Below are positions 14,701 to 22,875 of a stretch of DNA of 64,000 nucleotides, piece after piece. Under the pieces are notes generated by a model. That model saw only the letters and a program-made list of their open reading frames with translations, was not told the origin of the DNA and searched no databases. The position numbers and the translations under genes are program-made. The stretch is from Pelodera strongyloides (Eukaryota > Nematoda > Chromadorea > Rhabditida > Rhabditidae). The stretch spans positions 59,393-123,392 of the forward strand of contig JAANDG010000444.1 of the NCBI GenBank assembly GCA_036852015.1, written 5' to 3'. Position 1 is the stretch's first letter, and every line of letters begins with the position of its first letter.

Positions 14701-17324
14701 CCGAACATCAGCGTATCCTCAAAAGTGTGGTCGAGTTCTGTTGGAAGAAACCAAATGTTGACGTTTTTAGGTGGGATGTGATTGCGTTCTGGCTCTTTAT
14801 TTTCCTCTGTATACTCTTCGCATTTATTTCCTACATACCTAGATGGTGTTCGTTGTAAGACTGTTGATAATCTGACATGGCATGCCCGTCCACCGACTAG
14901 TGCCCACTTACCAACTACTTTCGTACTTTCAGTATTCTGGACGTCGACCCTCGCCCTCCCACACTACGACTTGTCGACCATTTGAAAATGATTCGGCAAA
15001 AGAAACAACAGGAGATTTTGATCCATACTGACAAGGTTGAGCTACTCATTGCACTATTGTATATGTTAATCTACTCATTGTACTACTGTATATTTTAGTC
15101 CCGCCATTTTAGTCCTGAGTAGGTACTGGTGATGTTGGTTTGCATATGTACCGTTTCTGTGTCTTTATAGCTTGCGAATACGTCCTTTTGGGATTCCATC
15201 TTCGGAAGCAATGATGATAGTGCGGCCCTGAGGATAGATAAGGAAGCTGTCTCCTGCTTCACCGATATTATCAATGAGGCGGAAGCTCACTTGTGCAATG
15301 GTCTGTTTTTTTTTGCTCACATTTTTGCACATTTCACGTTGCCTTGTTTAGGCAATTATTCGAACAGTCCATCTAATGAATTAATGAATTATGAATTAGT
15401 GAATTATCTTATCTACTCGTGTGCTCGTACTGCGCTTTGTCTTACAACTTACAACTGGTCGGGTTAAGAAAGAAACATTATCTTTTTTAATTCTGCTTGA
15501 AATAATGATTCATTGTGTAGGGGAAATGAGTCCGACGACTTCGACCGCCCCGGCTCCGGTTCCTCCTCTCTTGTACACAACACCCAAGTGAGAATAAAAT
15601 ATTCTTAACTTCAAAAATAGAAGTATTCTAAAGTTAATTTATTCAAAAGTCGTTTACTTCAAAAATAAAAGTTGTCATGCTCTGGACACTAATCCAATTT
15701 TGTCTTTCAATGGTACAAAGCCCGAAACATAAATGGTGGGTGACTACAGTACTTGGCGGAGGTAACTCCGCAACTTTTGGGTTCTATTCGCTTTCCAGGG
15801 TACCTCAGTACCTGACTCTTTAGAAATTTAGAATACTATTAAACAGTCCGTTGTTTTGTACATCCTGGTTACGTTACAATACAAGGAATGCCGTTTTTTC
15901 CTTCACCTGATTGTTTCATCTATTTCCACAGTTCATTAGAATGCGTGTTCGTGTTCTGAACTTGAACACGCTTTCAGGTCTCGGAAATGTAGGATGCCGG
16001 ATCATCTCATGGACCAGTGTACAGGCATACAACACTTGACACCAAATGGGCGGCAACAGGTTGGTTTACGCTCGGTATAGTGGTTTCGATTCCCACTCCG
16101 CTTCAGAGGTGGCCTAGCGAAAATGTGTCCGTTTTATGTAGTCTAAGTAGGTGTAGTACAGTCTCGCGCGTGAGTATATTTTTTTTTGCAGCCTGTTGAA
16201 CATTTAAGCGAATACATCTTACAACTGTCTAATTTGCCAGTTTGCAAGGGCCTCCGGGCCCTATCGGAGGTGCTTCCTCCCTATTTATCTCTCTTTATGA
16301 CCGCGTCACATTACAGGTAAGGAATCGGCTCGGTCGTTTCGACTCGTCTATGTGCTATAATCTTGTTCCCCCAATTGCTTCGGGCAGTGGATACAGTGAG
16401 TGGAGGTGGCTGAGTGCTCAATTGACCGAACTCTCACTTTGGATCAGCGAGAGAGGACCGATAAGAGCATTGGGAGAATGCTACAACGCGGACAACTGGA
16501 TCGGTATCTTTATCTTCTTCACATTTGTCCGTCTATACAAATAAAATCGATGCACTGCAACTTTTTTCCCGGGCCGCAATCAGTCAGAACATCGCATTGT
16601 TCAAGCGGTCAATAAAACAGCATAACTGTGGATAACGTCGATGTTCCTCGGGATGGGATCTAATAATGTCATATTTTTCCAGTATATTTGGTATCATTAA
16701 TCATTTCCGTCCTGATAATGACAACTTTAAAATCGGGATTGTATATTCTGCAATTGTTTCGATGGGCTGTACTTAGAGCATCGTAGCATGTAACACGGAT
16801 CCTTTCAATCCTTTGTTTGGAAAAAAAGAAGCTCATAGTATATTCGAATATTCAAACAGTATGTTCAGTATTGTATTGGCGATGGCGAACCAGCCGCCCG
16901 TTCTTTCGGAATACTCGCCTACTATTTTCTTATCTAACAACAAATATTACAATTGTTTTTCAGGGGTTGTGAAAACCCTTGAAAAACATCACGACGGTTT
17001 TTCTTGAATAGAGCCCCTCCCTGATGACTCATCACGTCTATTTCCATTCCATGCACGTTTTCCACGTTTTCAGGAATGCTGTCGCGTGTGCTGTTGGATG
17101 CCCCTTTCCCAGACCCAATGCACAGGACTGCTCCCTTCTTCCGTGATGAACTCCCTTGTGTACCTCCCGTTCTGAATCTACGCTTCCTTTCGCGCTATCT
17201 TTCCATCGGCCTGATCTTCATTTTGTGGATCTCTTTTTACTTTTCCCCATTATGTCTTTTACTCATACCAGTCATTTATGTTCTTATCCTGATGTACGCG
17301 GTTGCCGAAGAGTCGTCCATGTAG
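1..17324 (+). CDS. SMPD4: SMPD4-like neutral sphingomyelinase 3 (partial, N-terminus outside window)
   Basis: SMPD4 is a membrane protein of the ER and nuclear envelope, described as a neutral sphingomyelinase that cleaves sphingomyelin to ceramide and phosphocholine. In-phase exons seen: 1-134, 253-355, 456-532, 860-947, 1295-1421, then after a 12.7-kb gap 14141-14243, 14360-14507, 14678-14770, 14933-15035, 15171-15300, 15521-15587, 15978-16063, 16241-16316, 16388-16503, 17074-17324 (TAG). Family landmarks, in order, are ELFRSDSPLL (human EIWRSETLL), DIWLCFVRPWRYED (human EMWLSYLQPWRY), HLTPNGRQQ (human ILTPLGRYQ) and a C-terminal hydrophobic stretch of about 35 residues after LNLRFLSRYLS, matching the family's C-terminal membrane anchor. 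Reading phase changes from 2 to 0 across the large gap, so at least one small exon in it was missed. The family assignment is firm for the C-terminal half and softer for the first two exons. The XTBD gene follows about 650 bp downstream on the same strand. Confidence 0.85.
2300..3475. repeat. Tandem array of ~240-bp units, left half
   Basis: About three diverged units follow one another. Each has a segment reading TTAGTTTTGGTATG, then a ttgactatattcctc-like line, a GTCGAAAAA segment, GGCATAAGCGCGTGGC and a TATA-like GGCTATATAAGTT before AGCAACC. TATA-like copies lie near 2,350 (degenerate), 2,555, 2,790 and 3,400. A 397-bp MITE (2862-3258) interrupts the third unit. The same unit resumes at 12,635, so the array was probably once continuous. 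Its function is unknown. Confidence 0.7.
2862..3258. mobile_element. MITE with long TIRs, AAAGGGACAGGCCCATCAAA end
   Basis: Both ends read AAAGGGACAGGCCCATCAAA in opposite orientation, and the arms match for roughly 150 bp each. Short TTAA-like bases flank it. There is no coding capacity. It sits inside a unit of the 240-bp array, so it is younger than the array. Confidence 0.8.
3482..4040. mobile_element. Foldback element, family F copy 1
   Basis: The palindromic core runs from ttttatcgtgga (about 3,488) to tccacgataaaatttt (about 3,976), with arms carrying GAATGGAAAGTTTGGGTTT and the sequence around GATCAAATCCGGCATCTTTA. A right flank (ACTAGTAAAAGGCTCATTGTC) extends to about 4,040. A second copy at 10,345-10,890 has the left flank instead, so together they define the full element. 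No coding potential. Confidence 0.75.
4150..6950 (+). mobile_element. Degenerate jockey/CR1-like LINE (endonuclease remnant plus reverse transcriptase)
   Basis: A non-LTR retrotransposon that copies itself through RNA. The apurinic endonuclease domain is cut at its 5' end and keeps only its C-terminal part (IVLGDFNAHDASWY, near 4,297; SCDHLPIITEL, near 4,530). The reverse transcriptase spans about 5,250-6,000, with RPISLLSPIAKIMERLL, AIDMKAFDSLD, SGVPQGSALSPTLFNLY and the catalytic YADD at about 5,867-5,878. The tail has a Cys/His motif, CPDCGNSPHDVHHLFTC, and ends in a stop near 6,892. At least four frameshifts (near 4,640, 5,160, 5,980 and in the G-run at 6,604) make it dead. Its GC content is well above its surroundings. 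Confidence 0.9.
6951..7060. repeat. Solo fragment of element E
   Basis: Starts with a GCATGCAAATCCGAATTTAC-like segment directly after the LINE tail and matches the right arm of the complete copy at 7268-7990. It is a fragment only; the complete copy follows 200 bp downstream. Confidence 0.55.
7100..7260. repeat. GGGGTAGT-motif repeat patch
   Basis: Scattered actacccc/ggggtagt motifs in both orientations, ending in a G-run and GGTGGTGGTAG. It is related to the patches at 8,000-8,170, 8,960-9,190 and 10,890-10,950 and to the array at 23.9-24.7 kb. Confidence 0.5.
7268..7990. mobile_element. MITE-like element E with ~200-bp inverted arms
   Basis: The left arm reads AAAGCGACTATGTAGACACT and the right arm ends AGTGCCTACATATTCCCTTTAA, its inverted copy. 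The centre holds a second palindrome around the GTTGTTGTTTCCTTAATGGG segment. A further, shorter copy lies at about 38,925-39,270. No coding potential. Confidence 0.7.
9278..9693. mobile_element. MITE, AAAGGTCAGGCCCATTTCAAA ends
   Basis: Inverted ends reading GGTCAGGCCCATTTCAAA, about 200-bp arms, and a centre containing the GCAGTTGTCACGCCCCTTCG palindrome. A diverged relative lies at 31,233-31,602 with the same inner organisation. Non-coding. Confidence 0.8.
9856..10287. mobile_element. MITE of the AAAGGATCGCAGTCACT family
   Basis: Ends AAAGGAAGGCAGTCACTTCAA and its inverted copy AGTGACTGCGATCCTTT. Other members are at 38,128-38,576, 46,842-47,098 and 48,022-48,281. Arms are imperfect and the element is non-coding. 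Confidence 0.75.
10345..10890. mobile_element. Foldback element, family F copy 2
   Basis: Inverted arms carrying TTTTATCGTGGAAAAGAGTA (about 10,418) and the reverse near 10,865, with the same core as the copy at 3,482. The left flank with AATGAGCCTTTTACTAGTAA is kept, the right flank is lost into GGGGTAGT sequence. Confidence 0.75.
10998..11449. mobile_element. MITE, AAAGGGTCAAGCCCACCGTT ends
   Basis: Perfect-looking inverted ends AAAGGGTCAAGCCCACCGTT, arms about 200 bp, and an inner palindrome around CCCGGGGGTAGCC. It is inserted in the right arm of the 8.2-12.6 kb element, since the interrupted arm sequence continues on both sides. Non-coding. Confidence 0.8.
11757..11787. repeat. (AAT)n microsatellite
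   Basis: Ten ATA/AAT triplets directly in front of the first SINE copy. A similar stretch follows the second copy near 12,262-12,298. Confidence 0.9.
11797..12231 (+). repeat. Two direct copies of a tRNA-headed SINE
   Basis: Copies lie at about 11,797-11,948 and 12,070-12,231. The head folds as a tRNA: GTAGTGTAGTGGTTAGCAT D-region, anticodon stem CTGGA/TCCAG with loop CCGGTAA (GGT in the anticodon place, threonine-like, but C instead of U at position 33), and T-arm GTGGGTTCGACCCCCAC. The acceptor pairing is weak and a non-tRNA body (ataccccaatttttcg..) follows in both copies, so these are SINEs rather than working tRNA genes. The two copies are nearly identical. Confidence 0.75.
12635..13345. 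repeat. Tandem array of ~240-bp units, right half
   Basis: About three units with the same order of segments as 2,300-3,475, including GGCATAAACGCGTGGCTTAT and TATA-like boxes near 12,953 and 13,185. Sequence around 12,780-12,850 is a small insertion with different content. Confidence 0.65.
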
Positions 17325-17974
17325 GTCTTTGGCTCAACTACCATGTTACTTTATTTTAGCAACTTGTCACTGCTCGTATGATTGCCATTTTTACTGATAA
17401 TACGGTAATGTCCTAGTATATTAATAATTTTGTCACTAACTTAAATATTGTTAGCCAGTGGTTTCCTCCCTATATGTTTATCAATGTTCTTAGAGTTTAA
17501 TGCACAGTTTATATCTCACGTGCACTAAAATGCTCACTACGTGTGATCACAGCCATAGAGGACCGGTTCACTCTTCCTCCTTTAGCGACGATACCTTATT
17601 ATGTTATTAATTGTTACGACATATTTATGACATGTTATGATCGGTCCCTGGTGTAGTATTTACACATTCTTGCGCCTCGTAGAGTAATAAATTCTTTTTC
17701 GATCCTCTATTTCGGTAATATGCCGGTCGTTTCACTAATTGAGACGTAATATTGGCGGAGCGTAACATCAATATTTGTGGGTATACATTGTTTCACATTT
17801 TTTTTTGTTCTTGGGTCTGGTACGTGTTACGCCTAAACGCCTTCCTTATATCGCCAACGAAGCTTACGGTCATTTATATGAATATATCGCATGTTTTCTT
17901 TCGAGCTTTTCATTGGTATAGCAATATCGCCTTCTATTTTTCATTTACTTGTATGCCTGAAACTTGTTTACAGG

Positions 17975-20900
17975 ATGAGTGAACGTGAATTCGATGTTCC
18001 TGCAAAAAAGCAGCGCATGAACAACAAGAGTGTTGAAAGCACTTACGGACAAGAAGCTGATAAGGATGAAATACGGACGAATGTCGATAAAGAAAGGAAA
18101 CCTTATGAGAGTGACAAGGTGACCAGTTTTTTAAGTAAAGGTAGAGAGTAGGGAGAAAATGACATGATGTACCTTTTATTCAACATCCACGCCGTATGGT
18201 AAGGACTCAACACAACACACGACGATTTGAACGTATAGATACGGTGACATATTCTACATAATGCAAGATTTACTTTCGTTCATTTTAGGTCTGGCTGGCT
18301 CGGAGAACATTTTTGGAATCACACTGGGGTAAAGTTCCATTGTGAGTTTTTCAGCAAATTCGCTTTATCATTACAATTCCATGACTTTTCGATGGTTCAT
18401 TTATTTTTTTTTCTTTCAGAAACAATCTACGCTGTTTGTCGCAGGTGTTCATCAACGTAAACATGATTGGGTGTGATTACAACAAGACCATCATGGAGAG
18501 GATAAAGTAATACTGTATACTTCTACTCTCATATTTTTCGTTATTGATTCTTTTCTTTTTCATCATGGAGTCTTATTTCACGAAAGTACTACGTTGTTTA
18601 CCATGTGTTTCAGAGAATTAGGTGCTGGTATCATGGATAGGGCGCGTCGGCTGGAGAATGAAATGTTGTTTGTAAAAGCCAGCGAAGGACGGGCCAAAGC
18701 ACACGAGGTTATGCAAGTGGATGAGGTGGATGCTTGGTTACTGTAGTTAGGACTATGACAACTTTTAAAGGGACTGTCAAGCCAGTTTTGCATGTTGGGC
18801 TCAAAAAAAGCTTGCGTTTTGAAGGTAAGGAAAGTGAAAAAATAAAAATAAAAAAAAAACTTTCATGTAAGAAGAAAAATAATTTCAAACCCCTCCAAAA
18901 AACTCCTTCAGTATGGGAGTCGAGTGGTGTGGACAGAGCTAATAGAGTATTTATGTTAAGTTTTCGCGCACTTTCGCATGCGAAAGTATCATCCATGTTA
19001 TTGCAGTTTCTATAGTGGGAAACTACTCGAATTTTACATACAGTAAGAAATTTACATACACCTGCGGCGTGTTTTGCATACACCTAATGTAAAACTGCGC
19101 GAAAATGGAAAAGTCAACTTGGATGGTACTTTCGCGGCGAATTCGCGCGAAAGTGTAACATAAATACTCTATAAGCCAAAACGTTATCGTTAGCGGCTCG
19201 CCGCAACGCACCCGTTTACGTGCGTTGCCGCGGGTTTTGTTCACGTTTATGACAAAATTTGAAATATTTTAATCTGCGGCCATTTTTATGGGTATACTGT
19301 ATTGTGCGCCGTTCGATATTTACTTAATCTGCGCCAGGAGATGCCTTTCTGCGCAGAATCCCCGCTGACATGCCGCTGACATAATTAGGGCGCGTTTAGG
19401 ATGGACTGAAAACGGAAATTTCCGTGTCTGCTTCTCTCACTTTGTCACTGTCCTAAAAAGGGGGTGTTTTCCGGATTTCTGCCCATCCTAAACGCGCCCT
19501 TAAAGGGAGAGGCCCGCGAGAAAAAAGCTTTCCGCAATTTATTTGCACAGAATGTCCGGAATTTCAGAAAACCGCAATGTTTGAAATCTAGAACTCACTG
19601 AGTTATTCTCCGGGAAACAGTTCGGCCAGATACCGTAGCCAGAAACAATTTTTGCGCTTTTAGGGCAATACTATATTGGAAACGACTCTTTCTAAGCGTA
19701 GGACTCGTTCGTTCTTTCGTTCGTTCGAGTTGGGAAAAAGTTGGTAATTCCACCGTTCGAGATGGACGCGGAAACGTGCGAGGACAAGCAAACACACCAT
19801 AGTGGAATCGTTGTGTGAATATACTTTTGACAACTGCAAGAGCCAAGAATGACGCTTGACCCCGACGGTTGGGGCTAAATAATTGAAAAACATTTACGTT
19901 TCCGGTGTCCCATCTCGAACGGTGGAATTCCGGAATTCCACAACTTTTTCCCAACTCGAACGCGGCTTTACATTCACATGCTCTCGGTTGCATGTTTTCT
20001 GTTCAGATTCTCCGTTCTACACCCAAAGTTATGCCGACTGTGAAGACTTCGCCATTTGTGGAGAAGTTGGGGAAAGTAAAGGGACATTTATTAGCGGCTG
20101 ATCGAAAACTCACTCCCTTGCAGTTACTAAACCATGGATGTGGTCAGTCCAGTGACTCCAGTTTCAGAATTTGAATTATAATATAGTGTTGTGCGCTGAG
20201 TGTTAGACGGGGTAGTAATAAACCGCACATCTTGCAATTAGGTACCGTACTCGCTTGTTGTTAAGTTTGAATTTTAGCTCGGACAATGATTTCTTGGCAA
20301 TTCATTGACAAAACAGACGGTGCTGAACTTCGTTTGGACGACTACTTGGTCTTCAAAAGAAAGTACGGTGTACGGCGTATTCTTGTGACACTTGTGATTT
20401 AATTAAGCATATGTTCCGATTGCTCAACATTGGGATAGCAGTGTTTATACACACGAATCATTCAGGTTTTCTAACAAGGATTTGGATGCCAAGCATGCAG
20501 CAGTGGTTTCCGTGGTTGACAGTTTTCTAGAAGGAGGAGAAGCTTCAGTTGTTGGCAAGGACGTCTACTTCGGCCAGACGGTTGGTGTTGGTATCTTCTT
20601 CCTTCAGGGGTACGGTGCCTCATTGTTTAAACGCGATTTTTTTTTTACCGTAATTGTTGTTTTCTGTTTTGTGTAACTGACAATATTCCATCATATCAAT
20701 TACCGTATTCCTCCAGGCACCAGATGCGTGCTATGCTGCATCTATGAAGCGAATTCTGACGAAATGTGGTAGGCATCTAGGAGTGTCGCATTCTGTCACA
20801 TGGGACAAACTTGAGAAGGCATTCAATGTGTACAGTGTGAATATTGTACAAAAATTGCAAAGGTCAAAGGTCAGTGAAGGGGTTTTCGAATAGTACGAAA

Positions 20901-21305
20901 TCATACGAATTGAATCCAAATCCAATGTGTTTAGTTCATAGGAATTGAATCCAATCCAATGGAATTGTATGTGCGTTTTTATTGTGTTGTATCACAGGGA
21001 TGGGAACAATTGTTGGAAATGCGCTCTGGGGACCTGATTCTGTGCAGGCAAATACTGAAGAAGGGTGATTGTGTGAAACCACGAGTCGATGAAATCATTC
21101 AATCGAATGTAAGCGAGGTGAGTATGACGATAAAACAAACACAGTTTTCCAGGAAAAAAATCATGACTCTTTATTAAGCGAGACCCGCTGAGTACTAGTT
21201 ATGTCAGTTTATCCATGTGCTGTTGTTTAGATATCCCGTACGTTGTTCAACTGCCCTGAAATAATCGAAGAAGCAAATGGAGAATTGCTACTTAAATTGA
21301 ACTGA
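17975..21305 (+). CDS. XTBD-domain protein, CDKN2AIP/PAXT-1 type
   Basis: XTBD domains bind and stabilise the 5'-3' exonuclease XRN2 in the nucleus. Exons: 17975-18118, 18289-18341, 18420-18506, 18614-18707, 20007-20142, 20278-20362, 20466-20580, 20717-20869, 20998-21108, 21231-21305 (TGA), about 350 residues, all joining in phase. The domain is seen in VWLARRTFLESHW followed by LRCLSQVFINVNMIGCDYNK and ERIKELGAGI, matching the order in human CDKN2AIPNL (LSLSMVWANHLFLGCSYNK, then MEMADGI). The middle (TPLQLLNHGC, then KDLDAKHAAVVSVVDSF) resembles a double-stranded RNA-binding fold, also found in CDKN2AIP, but more weakly. The start is one base after a splice acceptor (17971-17973), as for trans-splicing. 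The exact donor after 18707 could be 18 bases later. Confidence 0.8.
18771..18850. repeat. Half MITE, AAAGGGACTGTCAAGCC end
   Basis: The segment AAAGGGACTGTCAAGCCAGT, then the GGGCTCAAAAAAAGCTTGCG stretch, is also found at 28,330-28,410. No matching inverted end is obvious nearby, so both look like one-sided remnants. Confidence 0.5.
19388..19500. mobile_element. Foldback element, GGGCGCGTT family, copy C1
   Basis: Ends GGGCGCGTTTAGGATGGAC and the inverted CCATCCTAAACGCGCCC. Arms include AAACGGAAATTTCCG, with a short spacer. It lies in an intron of the XTBD gene and is non-coding. Confidence 0.85.
19715..19967. mobile_element. Foldback element, CGTTCGAGTTGGGAAAAAG family, copy D1
   Basis: The left arm GTTCGAGTTGGGAAAAAGTT and right arm AACTTTTTCCCAACTCGAAC enclose a second pair (CCACCGTTCGAGATGG and its reverse). 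It is an intronic insertion in the XTBD gene. A larger relative is at 21,901-22,720. Confidence 0.75.
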
Positions 21306-21900
21306 TTAGTGTTTTCTTACAGAATGTTTACGCTGTTTTAAAACAATTTCCTCGGTATTCTCACTATTATTATTAAATTATTGCTTCTATTTCGCTAGTT
21401 TTTTACATTGGCTCTTGTGACTAATCCAGTGTTCCTTTGCGGGTTATTACTTTATTTCATTAGACTCTAGGAAGAACAAAGTTCATTATGGAAAGGCTAC
21501 CGAATTAAAGGTAGTATTGTTGTTCTTCTTAATAAGCTTACTTCTATTTATACTGACAAGTTGTTGCACCGCATATACAAGAGAAGAACGATCGCTGAAA
21601 TGATATTATGTAAAATGAATATCTACACCATTCCAACTTCATGGAGCGTGCATCTGTACAACCATCGATATGTCTGAATATATGATTATGAATAAAAATA
21701 ATAGTCAAATGCATCTACTGGAAACATTCGAATATATATCATACGCAAATATGAATGGATGATGGCAATTAAGTAAATATTTTGTTTCAAACTATTCACC
21801 GAACGAATCAGCGACAAGCGCTAACTCACTAAGAGAAACATGAAAGTCGTTCCGAAATATGCGTTGTATGTTCTATCCCCGTATTTGTTACGTCTTTTTA

Positions 21901-22720
21901 AGCCGCGTTCGAGTTGGGAAAAAGTTGGTGGAATTACGGAATTCCACCGTTCGAGGGTTCGAGATGGACGCGAAACGTGCGTGGAAAAGCAAAAATACCG
22001 TACACTGAGAGCCGATGAGTTGCGCGCCGCACCATTTCGGGAAACAAAATGCGCGCCGCAAAGGAATGGGAAACAAAATGCGCGCGGAATAGAAATGGCG
22101 CGCAAAGTGTTTCCCGAAAAGGTGCGGAAATGGTGCGGCGTGCAACTTGCGCCCGCACCATTTCCGCACCTTTTCGGCAACCTTTTTGAAAGCGCTCGGA
22201 GGATCTGCCGTAAGTGCAGTTGTTGTACTAATATTTTTCCGCAAGCACAGGTCTCACATGTGTTGTGTGGCCGAGTGGTCCAAGGCGCTGTTCAGAGAAA
22301 GTATCTAACAAGTGTGTAGGGTTCGAAACCAACACGTTGCTTTCTATTTGTAGTTGCTACTTTTCCCGCACCGTTTCCGCACCTTTTTGACAATGGTTTG
22401 GGGGTGTTTCCCGCAACAGTTAGGGGGTGTTTCCCGCACCAAAACGGCAACCAGAGTCGGTGAAAAAACTTTTGCGGCGCGCATCAAATTCTTTTGCGGG
22501 AAACACCCCCAAACTGTTGCCGCGCGCAACTCTTGAGTTTCGTTGTAGTGGAATCGTTGTGGGATTATATTTTTAACAGCTGCAGGAGCCAAAAATGACG
22601 CAAAATCGAAGTTGATCGAAGTTGGAGCTAAATAGCGGAAAAACATTTACGTTTCCGGTGTCCCATCTCGAACGGTGGAATTCCGGAATTCTACAACTTT
22701 TCCCCAACTCGAACGCGGCT
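21901..22720. mobile_element. Foldback element D2 with tRNA-like insert
   Basis: Inverted ends GCCGCGTTCGAGTTGGGAAA and the reverse, arms about 95 bp. The interior has GC-rich repeats (ggtgcggaaa and ggggtgtttcccgca in both orientations) and a tRNA-like stretch at about 22,262-22,340 (TGGCCGAGTGGTCCAAGGCG, then GGGTTCGAAACC) resembling a Ser/Leu tRNA but with a broken anticodon arm. Non-coding. It lies between the end of the XTBD gene and the end of the SET gene, which converge here. Confidence 0.75.
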
Positions 22721-22875
22721 TTACATTTTTTCCTATACAAACTTTTTTTTGAGATATTTTCCTACTACCAAAACAAGGCGCAAAGTAGTCTACAATTACG
22801 ACCGCTAGGGGCAAACCACCAACTAATTAGGTCTTATTGGGTAGGGTCGTACAATAAGGAGCTCACCCTGCTTAC